10,169 nt of DNA, taken from positions 1 through 10,169 of the forward strand of contig DQCH01000137.1 in the NCBI GenBank assembly GCA_003545155.1, read 5' to 3'. Of this stretch, positions 1 to 6,397 are shown piece by piece. How positions within the stretch are numbered: the stretch's first letter is position 1; each line of letters begins with the position of its first letter. This DNA is from Candidatus Acetothermia bacterium (GTDB lineage: Bacteria; Bipolaricaulota; Bipolaricaulia; UBA7950; UBA9294). The notes beneath the pieces are model-generated. The model was not told the origin of the DNA. It saw only the letters and a list, made by a program, of their open reading frames with translations, and searched no databases. The translations under genes were made by a program, and so were the position numbers.

Positions 1-65
1 ATCCAATCCTCTATTAGAATTTTCCGTAGATTATCATACAAGCCGAGAAACCTCTTGTGCGAGGA
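1..65 (-). other. Downstream edge of the operon; possible start of a further minus-strand gene
   Basis: After the TGA of the PPDK_N gene (66-68) the same minus frame stays open to the window edge. A TTG at 41-39 lies 9 bases after AGAGG and would begin a peptide reading LYDNLRKILIEDW. An ATG at 37-35 in another frame closes after seven codons. The stretch is too short to identify. It may be the start of an eleventh operon gene or plain non-coding sequence; nothing in it resembles a terminator. Confidence 0.2.
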
Positions 66-1847
66 TCAGCCACTTGTCCGCTTGTGAAGCGCGATCAAGC
101 CCTCCTCCCCTTTCCCATCAACGTAGACATCTAATCCCGCATCGATCCAGAAGTGCTTCAGGCATTCGCCATCACAGAGGACTTCTTGCTGTTCGAGCAA
201 GGCGCGATTTAGAAAATCGCCCTGCTCCTCGCGGAAGGGAAGGTACAACACCCCTCCTGTCACCATGTCGGCATAAAAGTGCGTTCCATAGGAGAGTTCA
301 GGGGAGAAGGATTCCGTGGCCATTTCCACAATAACCGAAGCGCCAACGACCTCACCATACTGAACCGGTACTCCCAGTTCTGGGTTTGAGGTCCCCCATC
401 GGCCAGGCCCCATCAGGATATACTCCTCCCCCTCCAGTTGCTGATCGATCTCGCCGACGCGGCGCGCGATCGCATAGGCATCCTCTGCGCGATAGGTAAC
501 GGGATCCACAAATATCAGATGGCGAATCCGCTTCCGCCTGCCATTCCCTAGCACCTGATGGCATACAAGGAGCGTCTCTTCCAGGGGTAAGGAGGGAAGT
601 CGGACCCGCCGGTGCTCGGGGCGTCCCCCGAGCGGCCTCGCCTGAAGCAGGTAGAACAGGGGAGTCTCATTGCCCTTTTTAGATAAAGGGAAATCGACAG
701 CAAACTCGATATCGACCGGTAACTCGAAGAGATCCTGGAGGCTGGCGAAGAGATCACAAACTAGCGGTGTGAAGGGCATGGAGGTGTTCCCCTCAATAAA
801 GCGGTTGAAGGAGGCGACGTAACGCCCTCCCGGCGGGAGTATGGAAAACGGCTCACTCAGTGCCCCCTCGGAGTCGACCACCGAGCAGACCTTTCTTAAA
901 AGTGGGTTATCCAACTCGGAAAGTCGTGTATAGACAAGCCTCCTTTCTCGCATATCGAGGACATCTACCGTCTCCTGTGAGTAACGGATGACGGTCCTCA
1001 CGTCCGAGCCCTCCGGCCGCAGCCCCGGTACCTTGGGTGAGAAGACCCGTGCATACTCACGTCCCACTGCACGCGTTCCCACCCCAACCACCAGACGGAC
1101 CACCCCGTCCTCCGGCTTCAACCGGTTGCTCCACGGGTAAAAGTTGAGCGAGAAGCCTACCCCCCCAATCAACGGATAGAAAAGGTCGTTCGGGTAGTGA
1201 CTCCCGATCATGTTCTGAATCAGAATTGCCATCTTCTCCTGTTGCCAGGGGAGATCGTGACGCTTCCGATATGCCCGCGCGTTCCGGCCGAAGGTTGAGG
1301 CATAGACCCGCTTGACCGCGGCTATGAGCGTGTCCAGCCGTTCTGTAAGTGAGCCAGTGTTACTTAAGAACTCAGAGAGATAGATCCCGGCGAAGGAGTG
1401 CTCCGGGTCGTCCTCCATCACCGAGGAGGAACGGACCACCAGGGGGCGGAGTTCTTTTTCGAGGAATTCACTCAGCGCCTTCCGTGCCGGAGAGGGAAAG
1501 GCAGCTGCCACAATCCTCTCCCACAACTCATCCAACCCGATCTCTCGCCGACAGCCGGCAAGGACCTCTTCCTGAAGATCATTATCCTCCATAAACTCGT
1601 CAAAGACCTCGGTGGTCACGATCAGGGAGTCCGGGAAGCAAAGGAGATCATCGTGTCTGGTGAGGGTACCGCCTTTTGCCAAGTGATCCATCACAAAAAC
1701 CAGGCCACGTGCCTTACCACCAATCTGACCGTCCCCGATTAGCTGGACATTCCCGGGAACGGAGTCCTTGGAAAAGCTGTATTCCCTTGTTGAGGAACGG
1801 CCAAACTGAAAATAGGAGGACGAAAAATGCTTCCGATTGCTCAGCGT
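66..1847 (-). CDS. PEP/pyruvate-binding (PPDK_N) domain protein, PEP-synthase-like, without the phospho-His domain; probable non-canonical ACG start
   Basis: This protein resembles the ATP-grasp-type nucleotide-binding domain of PEP synthase and pyruvate phosphate dikinase. Numbered from the proposed start, the family motifs are IGGKARG at 42-48, RSSS with EDDPEHSFAG at 139-154, and the closing LLQARP at 400-405. A C-terminal region of about 180 residues follows, containing GPGRWG at 480-485 and a later THF. The mobile phosphohistidine domain and the PEP/pyruvate barrel of the full enzymes are absent, so full PEP synthase activity is unlikely and the substrate is unknown. The first ordinary start (GTG 1694, then ATG 1691) would cut off the conserved GDGQIGGKARG segment. 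The frame is open upstream but has no ATG, GTG or TTG there. ACG 1847-1845, 6 bases after AGAGG, gives 593 residues and overlaps the Nudix stop by 7 bases. CTG 1844 is the alternative. The family is secure; the start is inferred. Confidence 0.8.
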   Translation of the reverse strand, partial: TLSNRKHFSSSYFQFGRSSTREYSFSKDSVPGNVQLIGDGQIGGKARGLVFVMDHLAKGGTLTRHDDLLCFPDSLIVTTEVFDEFMEDNDLQEEVLAGCRREIGLDELWERIVAAAFPSPARKALSEFLEKELRPLVVRSSSVMEDDPEHSFAGIYLSEFLSNTGSLTERLDTLIAAVKRVYASTFGRNARAYRKRHDLPWQQEKMAILIQNMIGSHYPNDLFYPLIGGVGFSLNFYPWSNRLKPEDGVVRLVVGVGTRAVGREYARVFSPKVPGLRPEGSDVRTVIRYSQETVDVLDMRERRLVYTRLSELDNPLLRKVCSVVDSEGALSEPFSILPPGGRYVASFNRFIEGNTSMPFTPLVCDLFASLQDLFELPVDIEFAVDFPLSKKGNETPLFYLLQARPLGGRPEHRRVRLPSLPLEETLLVCHQVLGNGRRKRIRHLIFVDPVTYRAEDAYAIARRVGEIDQQLEGEEYILMGPGRWGTSNPELGVPVQYGEVVGASVIVEMATESFSPELSYGTHFYADMVTGGVLYLPFREEQGDFLNRALLEQQEVLCDGECLKHFWIDAGLDVYVDGKGEEGLIALHKRTSG

Positions 1848-2395
1848 ATGCTTCCTCTTAAGGCTCTGACTCCTGCAAGAAGGAGAGCCAACAAGGTCTT
1901 GCCATCCCGAATCTCCCCTGAAGCCATCATTCCCTCTAGGTGGTGCTGTTCGAATAGATCCTGCGAGGCTATCTCACCCGGTATCGGCTCTGCAACCCTC
2001 GACAAACCACGAGCGGAGAAGAGGGTGATCCGTTCGTCGGTGAAACCGGGTGAGGTATAGAAGGAAAGACGCTCCTCCCAAGTAGCAGCTTCGTATCCGG
2101 TCTCCTCAAGAAGCTCGCGCTTGGCGCAGGTAAGGGGATCCTCGCCCGGCTCGAGCTTCCCTGCCGGGATCTCCCACAGGGATTGCCCAGCCGGATGGCG
2201 GTATTGACGAACGAGGATGATCCGCCCGTCGGGGAGAATCGGGAGGATCGCCACCGCCCCGGGATGAAGGACAAGCTCCCGGGTGGATTCCGAGCCATCC
2301 GGAAGCCTTACTCGATCCACCACCAAGCGCAGAAGTCTCCCTTTAAACGCCTCGCGGCGCTCGATCAGCCGTTTCTGCTCAGACTCAGACTGCGT
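1841..2395 (-). CDS. nudF: Nudix hydrolase, ADP-ribose pyrophosphatase type; probable non-canonical ACG start
   Basis: This is a Nudix hydrolase of the ADP-ribose pyrophosphatase kind, which splits ADP-ribose (or a related dinucleotide) into AMP and a sugar phosphate using Mg2+. The complete Nudix box GX5EX7REUXEEXGU is visible at residues 79-101 of the proposed protein, with REL and EETGY carrying the metal ligands. Upstream are the usual HPGAVAI and RQYRHP strands and WEIPAGK. TTG 2326 would begin the protein at LVVDRV and lose the conserved ERREAFKGRLL strand, which is plainly encoded upstream. That extension has no ATG, GTG or TTG. ACG 2395-2393, 6 bases after AGGAGG, gives 184 residues beginning (M)QSESEQKRLIERRE, close to the size of bacterial NudF proteins. 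CTG 2368 is the other option. The gene overlaps the gamma-subunit gene by 11 bases and the PPDK_N gene by 7. Substrate specificity is inferred. Confidence 0.85.
   Translation of the reverse strand, partial: TQSESEQKRLIERREAFKGRLLRLVVDRVRLPDGSESTRELVLHPGAVAILPILPDGRIILVRQYRHPAGQSLWEIPAGKLEPGEDPLTCAKRELLEETGYEAATWEERLSFYTSPGFTDERITLFSARGLSRVAEPIPGEIASQDLFEQHHLEGMMASGEIRDGKTLLALLLAGVRALRGSIR
1854..1858 (-). promoter_or_regulatory. Ribosome binding site pointing to an ACG start (PPDK_N gene)
   Basis: The minus strand reads AAGAGG, then AAGCAT, then ACG. The 6-base spacing is optimal and the ACG is in frame with the PPDK_N gene. The site lies inside the last codons of the Nudix gene, which suggests translational coupling. 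CTG 1844-1842 would be 9 bases away. Confidence 0.45.
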
Positions 2396-2921
2396 TATAC
2401 CCCTCCTCGAGCGCCTGTTCGTTCATCGTGACGAACTTCTCCTTGCCGCCTTTCTTCAGCATTCGCACCATCGCACCCTTCACTGTATCCAGGGGTAGAA
2501 TCTTCGTTGCTTTGACGTAAGCTCCAAGGGCCACCATGTTAATAGCACGCATGCTTCCCACCTTCTCCGCAAGCTCGTTCAGCTGAAGGGAAGCTACCTG
2601 TGCATCGCCCCTCTTCACCGCGCGATCTATAAGTGAAGTGTTCACCACGATCGTTCCTCCCTTGGCCACGGTGGACTCGAACTTATCGAGCGATGGTAGA
2701 TTCATGGCGATGAGAGCAGAGGGATCATCGACAATCGGCGAGCCAACTGGCTCATCGGAGAGGACAACAGTGCAATTTGCTGTTCCGCCGCGCATCTCCG
2801 GCCCGTAAGAGGGCAGCCACGTCACCTCCAAACCGTGATCCATCCCAGCCTGAGCGAGGATCTTTCCCGCCAGGATAACCCCTTGTCCACCGAAGCCCGC
2901 TATAATCACTGAACACTCCAT
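2385..2921 (-). CDS. korC: 2-oxoacid:ferredoxin oxidoreductase, gamma subunit
   Basis: This is the gamma subunit (POR/KOR gamma domain) of a 2-oxoacid:ferredoxin oxidoreductase, 178 residues, typical for a separately encoded gamma chain. Visible marks are the N-terminal Rossmann-like GFGGQGV at 9-15, which is near-invariant in the family, and the YGPEMRGGTANC block at 39-50. It helps bind CoA and completes the active assembly with the alpha and beta chains. ATG 2921 is preceded by an AGGGGGT Shine-Dalgarno that runs into the TAA of the beta gene, with a single base between the two genes. In the methanogen VorA this domain is fused to the TPP chain; here it is separate. The name korC is the generic one and does not fix the substrate. 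Confidence 0.92.
   Translation of the reverse strand: MECSVIIAGFGGQGVILAGKILAQAGMDHGLEVTWLPSYGPEMRGGTANCTVVLSDEPVGSPIVDDPSALIAMNLPSLDKFESTVAKGGTIVVNTSLIDRAVKRGDAQVASLQLNELAEKVGSMRAINMVALGAYVKATKILPLDTVKGAMVRMLKKGGKEKFVTMNEQALEEGYNAV
2402..2407 (-). promoter_or_regulatory. Strong Shine-Dalgarno pointing to an ACG start (Nudix gene)
   Basis: The minus strand reads AGGAGG, then GGTATA, then ACG. This is a perfect core Shine-Dalgarno with 6-base spacing, and the ACG is in frame with the Nudix protein. It sits in the last codons of the gamma-subunit gene, whose stop lies just downstream. No standard start codon in that frame occurs before TTG 2326, 75 bases further on. Confidence 0.5.
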
Positions 2922-2922
2922 G

Positions 2923-3681
2923 TTACCCCCTATCTATCAGGTCTCCGAGCGGGAAGACCTTAGTAACCACTTCGGCAACGTGCTTGTTCGCCTCGGTCGG
3001 CTTCATCCGCCAGTTGGTCGGGCAGGTGGCAAGAACCTCCACTAACGAATATCCCTTTCCCTCAAGTTGGTTAGTGAAGGCCTTCTTGATCGCCTTGGTC
3101 GCATCCATAATCCGCTTAGTATCGTACAATGCCTGACGGGTGACATAGACCGGTGCATCGAGCTGGGCGATCATCTCCGAAAAGCGAATCGGGTAGCCAA
3201 ACAAAGCGGGGTCACGGCCGTCCGGGGTGGTCGTCGTCTTTTGACCCACTAAGCTCGTCGGTGCCATCTCGCCCCCGGTCATCCCATAAACCTGGTTATT
3301 CACGAAGATAACGGTGATGTTCTCTCCACGGTTCGCAGCGTGGATCGACTCGGCCGTCCCGATGCTCGCGAAGTCACCGTCCCCTTGGTAGGCGAAAACG
3401 ATCAGGTTCGGGTTGGCCCTTTTCACCCCCGTCGCCACTGCACTGGCACGGCCGTGCGAGGCCTGAATCGCGTCGCAACGGTACCAGAGATAAGCGAAGA
3501 CGGCACAACCGACCGGGGCGATCCCAACGGTCCGTTCGACAATCCCCAGTTCATCGATCGTCTGAGCAATAATCCGGGTTAGAATTCCATGATGGCACCC
3601 AGGGCAGTAGGTGAACCGTGCCTCGGTAAGGCTCGCCGGCCTCCCGAAGACTTTCACCATCTTCTCCGTACTAACTGGCAT
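2923..3681 (-). CDS. korB: 2-oxoacid:ferredoxin oxidoreductase, beta (thiamine pyrophosphate) subunit
   Basis: This 252-residue chain is the TPP-binding beta subunit. CPGCHHG at 26-32 is the family's N-terminal signature. The TPP/Mg2+ motif runs from GDGD at 100-103 to the NN pair at 128-129, followed by QVYGMTGGEMAPT. It holds the cofactor that decarboxylates the 2-oxoacid and passes electrons to the iron-sulfur clusters. The ATG at 3681 is preceded by GAGG 4 bases upstream, and the first 11 bases overlap the end of the alpha gene, indicating coupled translation. The small size agrees with KorB/VorA-type chains that lack extra cluster-binding cysteines, so the clusters of the complex are in the separate ferredoxin subunit. 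Substrate: a branched-chain 2-oxoacid or 2-oxoglutarate, not decided by sequence. Confidence 0.93.
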   Translation of the reverse strand: MPVSTEKMVKVFGRPASLTEARFTYCPGCHHGILTRIIAQTIDELGIVERTVGIAPVGCAVFAYLWYRCDAIQASHGRASAVATGVKRANPNLIVFAYQGDGDFASIGTAESIHAANRGENITVIFVNNQVYGMTGGEMAPTSLVGQKTTTTPDGRDPALFGYPIRFSEMIAQLDAPVYVTRQALYDTKRIMDATKAIKKAFTNQLEGKGYSLVEVLATCPTNWRMKPTEANKHVAEVVTKVFPLGDLIDRG

Positions 3682-4726
3682 GTTTCCTCACCTCGCTTAA
3701 GATTCGCCGTGGGGTCGGTACAACGCCACCCATCTCCCCATAGAACGGGGTATTCGCCCGCTCTGCAACTGCCAATCGCACGTCCTCCCACATCTGTCCC
3801 GCGCTCATCTCCACAGTGAGCACTGTCTTCACTCGGCCTGCCAGTTCCTTAAGCGGTTGATAGGGAAAGGGCCAAAGGGTAATCGGGCGGAACAGACCGA
3901 GTTTGATCCCCTCGGCTCTCGCCATCCGCACAACGCTCTTGGCGATACGGGCGACCGTCCCATAGGCAGCGATGAGGATATCCGCATCCTCGGTTGCGGC
4001 CTCCTCGTAGCGGACTTCTTTTGCCTCGATCTGGCGGTAGCGCTTTTGTAGGGCCAGGTTCATCTTTTTTAGCACCTCGGGGTCAAGGTCGAAGCTCAGG
4101 ATGACGTTCGGATCACGTCCTTTTGCTCCTGTCGTCGCCCACTCCTTTACGGGGAGAGAGGCGATGTCGATCGGCTCGGGGAGCTCCACCGGCTCCATCA
4201 TCTGCCCGAGCATTCCGTCAGCAAGGATCATCACCGGGGTGCGATACTGATCAGCTAAGTCGAAGGCGAGCATGGTCAGCTCACCAGCCTCGGGGGCAGT
4301 CGATGGAGCAAGGACAATCATATGATAGTCACCATGTCCGCCTCCCTTGGTCGCCTGGAAGTAGTCGCATTGAGCAGGGGCGATGTCCCCCAGTCCCGGG
4401 CCACCGCGGACAATGTTGACGATCACCGCTGGAAGGTTTGAACCAGCGAGGTAGGAGATACCCTCCTGCTTCAGGCTGATTCCAGGTGAAGAAGAAGAGG
4501 TCATTGTTCGCACGCCGACAGAGGCCGCCCCGTAGACCATGTTGATAGCGGCAAGCTCGCTCTCGGCCTGGATGAACGTTCGGCCGAGCCGTGGCATGTT
4601 CTTCGCCATGTGTTCCAGAAGCTCTGCCTGGGGTGTGATCGGATAGGCAAAGTAGCACTGGCAACCGGCGCGGATTGCCGCCTCTGCAATCACTTCGTTC
4701 CCTCGCAATAACATCCGCTTTCCCAT
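3671..4726 (-). CDS. vorB: 2-oxoacid:ferredoxin oxidoreductase, alpha subunit, VorB-like
   Basis: The alpha (pyrimidine-binding) subunit has YPITP at 28-32, QAESELAAINMVYGAA at 53-68, the run TSSSSPGISLKQEG at 76-89, and RGGPGLG with GGGHGDY further on. The pattern, and a length of 351 residues, match the VorB family (3-methyl-2-oxobutanoate:ferredoxin oxidoreductase) better than the longer pyruvate enzymes. VorB and KorA are hard to separate by eye, so 2-oxoglutarate remains possible. With the beta, gamma and ferredoxin chains it forms a cytoplasmic complex making acyl-CoA, CO2 and reduced ferredoxin. GTG 4729 is in frame just upstream, but ATG 4726 is preferred because TAAGGAGG ends 4 bases before it. 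The gap to the ferredoxin gene is 9 bases. Confidence 0.92.
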   Translation of the reverse strand: MGKRMLLRGNEVIAEAAIRAGCQCYFAYPITPQAELLEHMAKNMPRLGRTFIQAESELAAINMVYGAASVGVRTMTSSSSPGISLKQEGISYLAGSNLPAVIVNIVRGGPGLGDIAPAQCDYFQATKGGGHGDYHMIVLAPSTAPEAGELTMLAFDLADQYRTPVMILADGMLGQMMEPVELPEPIDIASLPVKEWATTGAKGRDPNVILSFDLDPEVLKKMNLALQKRYRQIEAKEVRYEEAATEDADILIAAYGTVARIAKSVVRMARAEGIKLGLFRPITLWPFPYQPLKELAGRVKTVLTVEMSAGQMWEDVRLAVAERANTPFYGEMGGVVPTPRRILSEVRKHAS

Positions 4727-4730
4727 CACC

Positions 4731-4738
4731 CCTCCTTA
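4731..4738 (-). promoter_or_regulatory. Shine-Dalgarno of vorB containing the stop codon of the ferredoxin gene
   Basis: The minus strand reads TAAGGAGG, a full-length Shine-Dalgarno core whose first three bases are the TAA stop of the upstream ferredoxin gene. The next bases GGTG lead to ATG 4726. This arrangement favours ATG 4726 over GTG 4729 and implies that ribosomes finishing vorD can re-initiate on vorB. Confidence 0.75.
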
Positions 4739-4960
4739 GGCGGGAACCCTCGCCCGATAGACCTCAATTGCCACATCTGGACAGGTCAGGGCACAGAAGG
4801 CACATCCAACACAGGCCTCTGGCCGCTCCGCATGGACAACGTTGTAGCCGCTTCGGTTCAACTCACCGGAGAAAGCAAGCACCTGGTGAGGACATGCCGC
4901 GATGCACAGCCCGCATCCCTTACACCGTTCCTTATCAATGATGAGCAGCCCTTTTGCCAT
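4736..4960 (-). CDS. korD: 2-oxoacid:ferredoxin oxidoreductase, delta subunit (2x[4Fe-4S] ferredoxin)
   Basis: This 74-residue bacterial-type ferredoxin has two cluster motifs, CKGCGLCIAACP (Cys 13, 16, 19, 23) and CVGCAFCALTCP (Cys 50, 53, 56, 60), each able to hold one [4Fe-4S] cluster. It is the electron-transfer chain of the oxidoreductase encoded immediately downstream and heads that gene group, as in vor/kor operons. An in-frame start at 4987 exists, but ATG 4960 is chosen because GGAGGT lies 6 bases before it and the residues MAKGLLIIDKERCKGCG match family N-termini. The gene begins inside the S1-protein gene, with a 26-base overlap, so its translation is probably coupled to it. Confidence 0.93.
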   Translation of the reverse strand: MAKGLLIIDKERCKGCGLCIAACPHQVLAFSGELNRSGYNVVHAERPEACVGCAFCALTCPDVAIEVYRARVPA

Positions 4961-5414
4961 GAAGACCTCCATCCATCTCTTTGTCATAGAATTCCTCGCT
5001 CAGACGTTTGCCCCGATGCTTGCGTATGCGAGAGAGCCCTACCTCAACCTGACCAATCCAATCTTCGATGCGCTCTTCCACCAGCTGATCGCGCTGCGTC
5101 CCCGCCAAGGTGATTTTCGAGGGCCGATTGGCGAGAACGTGGTTCAAACGATGAAATTCGCGGTCAAATGCATCGGAGGGTTTCTCATCCTGTAGCGAGA
5201 GGATCGACAGGGTGAATCGATCATCCTTTCCCTGCCCGACGACCTTAACCATCACATGTGTACCTGGGTGAAGTTGAGCATGCATCGTCTCTAAAGAAAG
5301 AGAATCAGAGACGGGTACTAGGCCTATTTGCCCTTCAGGGAGAGAGACAAGGACCCCATCGGGGGAGACTTTGACAACCTCTCCGGAGAGGGTTGCGCCA
5401 ACTTCAAGCTGCAT
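4935..5414 (-). CDS. S1 domain RNA-binding protein
   Basis: Residues 1-75 form one S1 RNA-binding domain: GATLSGEVVKVSPDGVLVSL, then EGQIGLVPVSDSLS, then a strand with MVKVVGQGKDDRFTLSI. This resembles the small single-S1 proteins of the YugI/YabR kind that associate with ribosomes. The tail, residues 80-159, is charged and partly helical with a basic patch RIRKHRGKR at 129-137; I do not recognise it, and it is longer than in YugI. TTG 5468 upstream in frame is rejected in favour of ATG 5414, which has GAGGAGG 4-5 bases before it. The gene sits 84 bases after rpmB and overlaps the ferredoxin gene by 26 bases. A role in translation or RNA stability is inferred from the domain. Confidence 0.85.
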   Translation of the reverse strand: MQLEVGATLSGEVVKVSPDGVLVSLPEGQIGLVPVSDSLSLETMHAQLHPGTHVMVKVVGQGKDDRFTLSILSLQDEKPSDAFDREFHRLNHVLANRPSKITLAGTQRDQLVEERIEDWIGQVEVGLSRIRKHRGKRLSEEFYDKEMDGGLHGKRAAHH

Positions 5415-5498
5415 CGCTCCTCCTCGCCATTGATTCTTGCATCCGGTGCTACCGCACAGGAACCACAATTACCACAAAAGAGGCTCTCACTTTCTACC

Positions 5499-5690
5499 TC
5501 AGGCGACCTTCTTAACCCGGCCAGACTTGATGCAGCGGGTGCAGGCATTGATCCATACCCTCTTCCCGTCGACGTAAGCATGCACCCGTTGAATGTTGGG
5601 AACTCTTACTCTACGCGTGTGTCGGTGCGAGTGGCTGATCGTATTTCCCGCCACCGGTCGCTTCCCACAAATTTCACAAACCCGTGCCAT
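5499..5690 (-). CDS. rpmB: Ribosomal protein L28 (bL28), zinc-type
   Basis: This 63-residue protein of the 50S subunit reads MARVCEICGKRPVAGN at the start and ends with the family block WINACTRCIKSGRVKK. Cys 5, 8, 50 and 53 form two CxxC pairs, the zinc-ribbon version of L28 (C+ form). GTG 5699 is in frame, but ATG 5690 is preferred because GAGGTG ends 6 bases before it and L28 proteins usually start at MARVC or similar. The gene follows tsaB with a 15-base gap. L28 genes of the C+ type are often controlled by zinc (Zur) where a C- paralogue exists; no Zur box is visible here. Confidence 0.97.
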   Translation of the reverse strand: MARVCEICGKRPVAGNTISHSHRHTRRVRVPNIQRVHAYVDGKRVWINACTRCIKSGRVKKVA

Positions 5691-5705
5691 CAGATTCACC
5701 TCACA

Positions 5706-6359
5706 CTAAGAGATCGTCTTAAAGATCGCAGGTTCCACGTATGTTGGCTCCAAATCGTAGAGCTGATCACAACTGTAGCTAGCCTTCCCCAAGCGAGCGA
5801 TCCAAACCGGCGACGGATGGTTCATCGCCTCCGGCGCGAGTTTCACAGAAGCGACTCGCTCTAGCCGTTCGCGCAGAAGCTCTGCACCACTTCCTACCAC
5901 GGACAGCTCCTTTTGCTCCCGGGAGATTCTCGCAAGCAGGCGAGCAGTCGGCACCACCTCCACCTCGCTGATCGCCCTTATTCCGGCAAACCACCGAACG
6001 TATAGCAGATCCCGTCGATCCGGAACCAGAACACAGACATGCTCCTTAACATCCAGTCGCGCTCGATAGGCCACCATCCCATCAACGCCGACCAACGGGA
6101 TCCCCAAAGACTGACAGATCCCCATCGCCGTCGCCAAACCGATCCTGAGGCCCGTAAACGAGCCCGGCCCGCGGTTGACGCTGACCAGCTGGACCTGATC
6201 CTTGCTCAGGATACACTTATCTAAAAGTCCATCGATCAAGGGAAGGAGCTCTTCCGCGTGGTGAAGATGCCCTTCCATAATCGACTCGCCGAGAAAGGCC
6301 TCCTCCCACAAAGCTACCCCTACCAGAGCTTCGGAGGTATCCAATCCCAGTGTAATCAT
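5706..6359 (-). CDS. tsaB: tRNA threonylcarbamoyladenosine biosynthesis protein TsaB
   Basis: TsaB is the inactive ASKHA-fold partner of TsaD in the TsaBDE complex, which puts the threonylcarbamoyl group on A37 of ANN-decoding tRNAs. The 217 residues begin LGLDTSEALVGVAL, have the HH motif HLHHAEELLPLI at 31-42, and the family signature GPGSFTGLRIGLA at 64-76. The length is normal and all blocks are present. ATG 6359 has no Shine-Dalgarno: the bases before it are CGACATGGG. A strong promoter (TTGAAA-17-TATCAT) ends 9 bases before the ATG, so the message is probably leaderless or nearly so. The gap from ribF is 24 bases, and rpmB follows by 15. tsaD and tsaE are not in the window. Confidence 0.96.
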   Translation of the reverse strand: MITLGLDTSEALVGVALWEEAFLGESIMEGHLHHAEELLPLIDGLLDKCILSKDQVQLVSVNRGPGSFTGLRIGLATAMGICQSLGIPLVGVDGMVAYRARLDVKEHVCVLVPDRRDLLYVRWFAGIRAISEVEVVPTARLLARISREQKELSVVGSGAELLRERLERVASVKLAPEAMNHPSPVWIARLGKASYSCDQLYDLEPTYVEPAIFKTIS

Positions 6360-6368
6360 CCCATGTCG

Positions 6369-6397
6369 ATGATAAGCCAGGCCTCAACTGTTTTCAA
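6369..6397 (-). promoter_or_regulatory. Sigma-70-type promoter for tsaB and downstream genes
   Basis: On the minus strand TTGAAA (6397-6392) and TATCAT (6374-6369) are separated by exactly 17 bases. Each matches the consensus at 5 of 6 positions. The -35 box lies within the ribF coding end and the -10 box just past the ribF stop. Expected transcription start is about 6361-6363, only a few bases before ATG 6359. Confidence 0.6.

Noticed and set aside
74..334. Plus-strand open frames opposite the PPDK_N gene, and similar antisense frames elsewhere
   Set aside because: They lie fully opposite well-supported genes, have low-complexity Arg/Pro/Ser-rich translations and lack ribosome binding sites.
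5415..5498. Minus-strand reading with a CxxCxxC motif (LFCGNCGSCAVAP) between rpmB and the S1 gene
   Set aside because: The frame has no start codon in the gap and simply runs through both flanking genes as an alternative frame; there is no Shine-Dalgarno for it.
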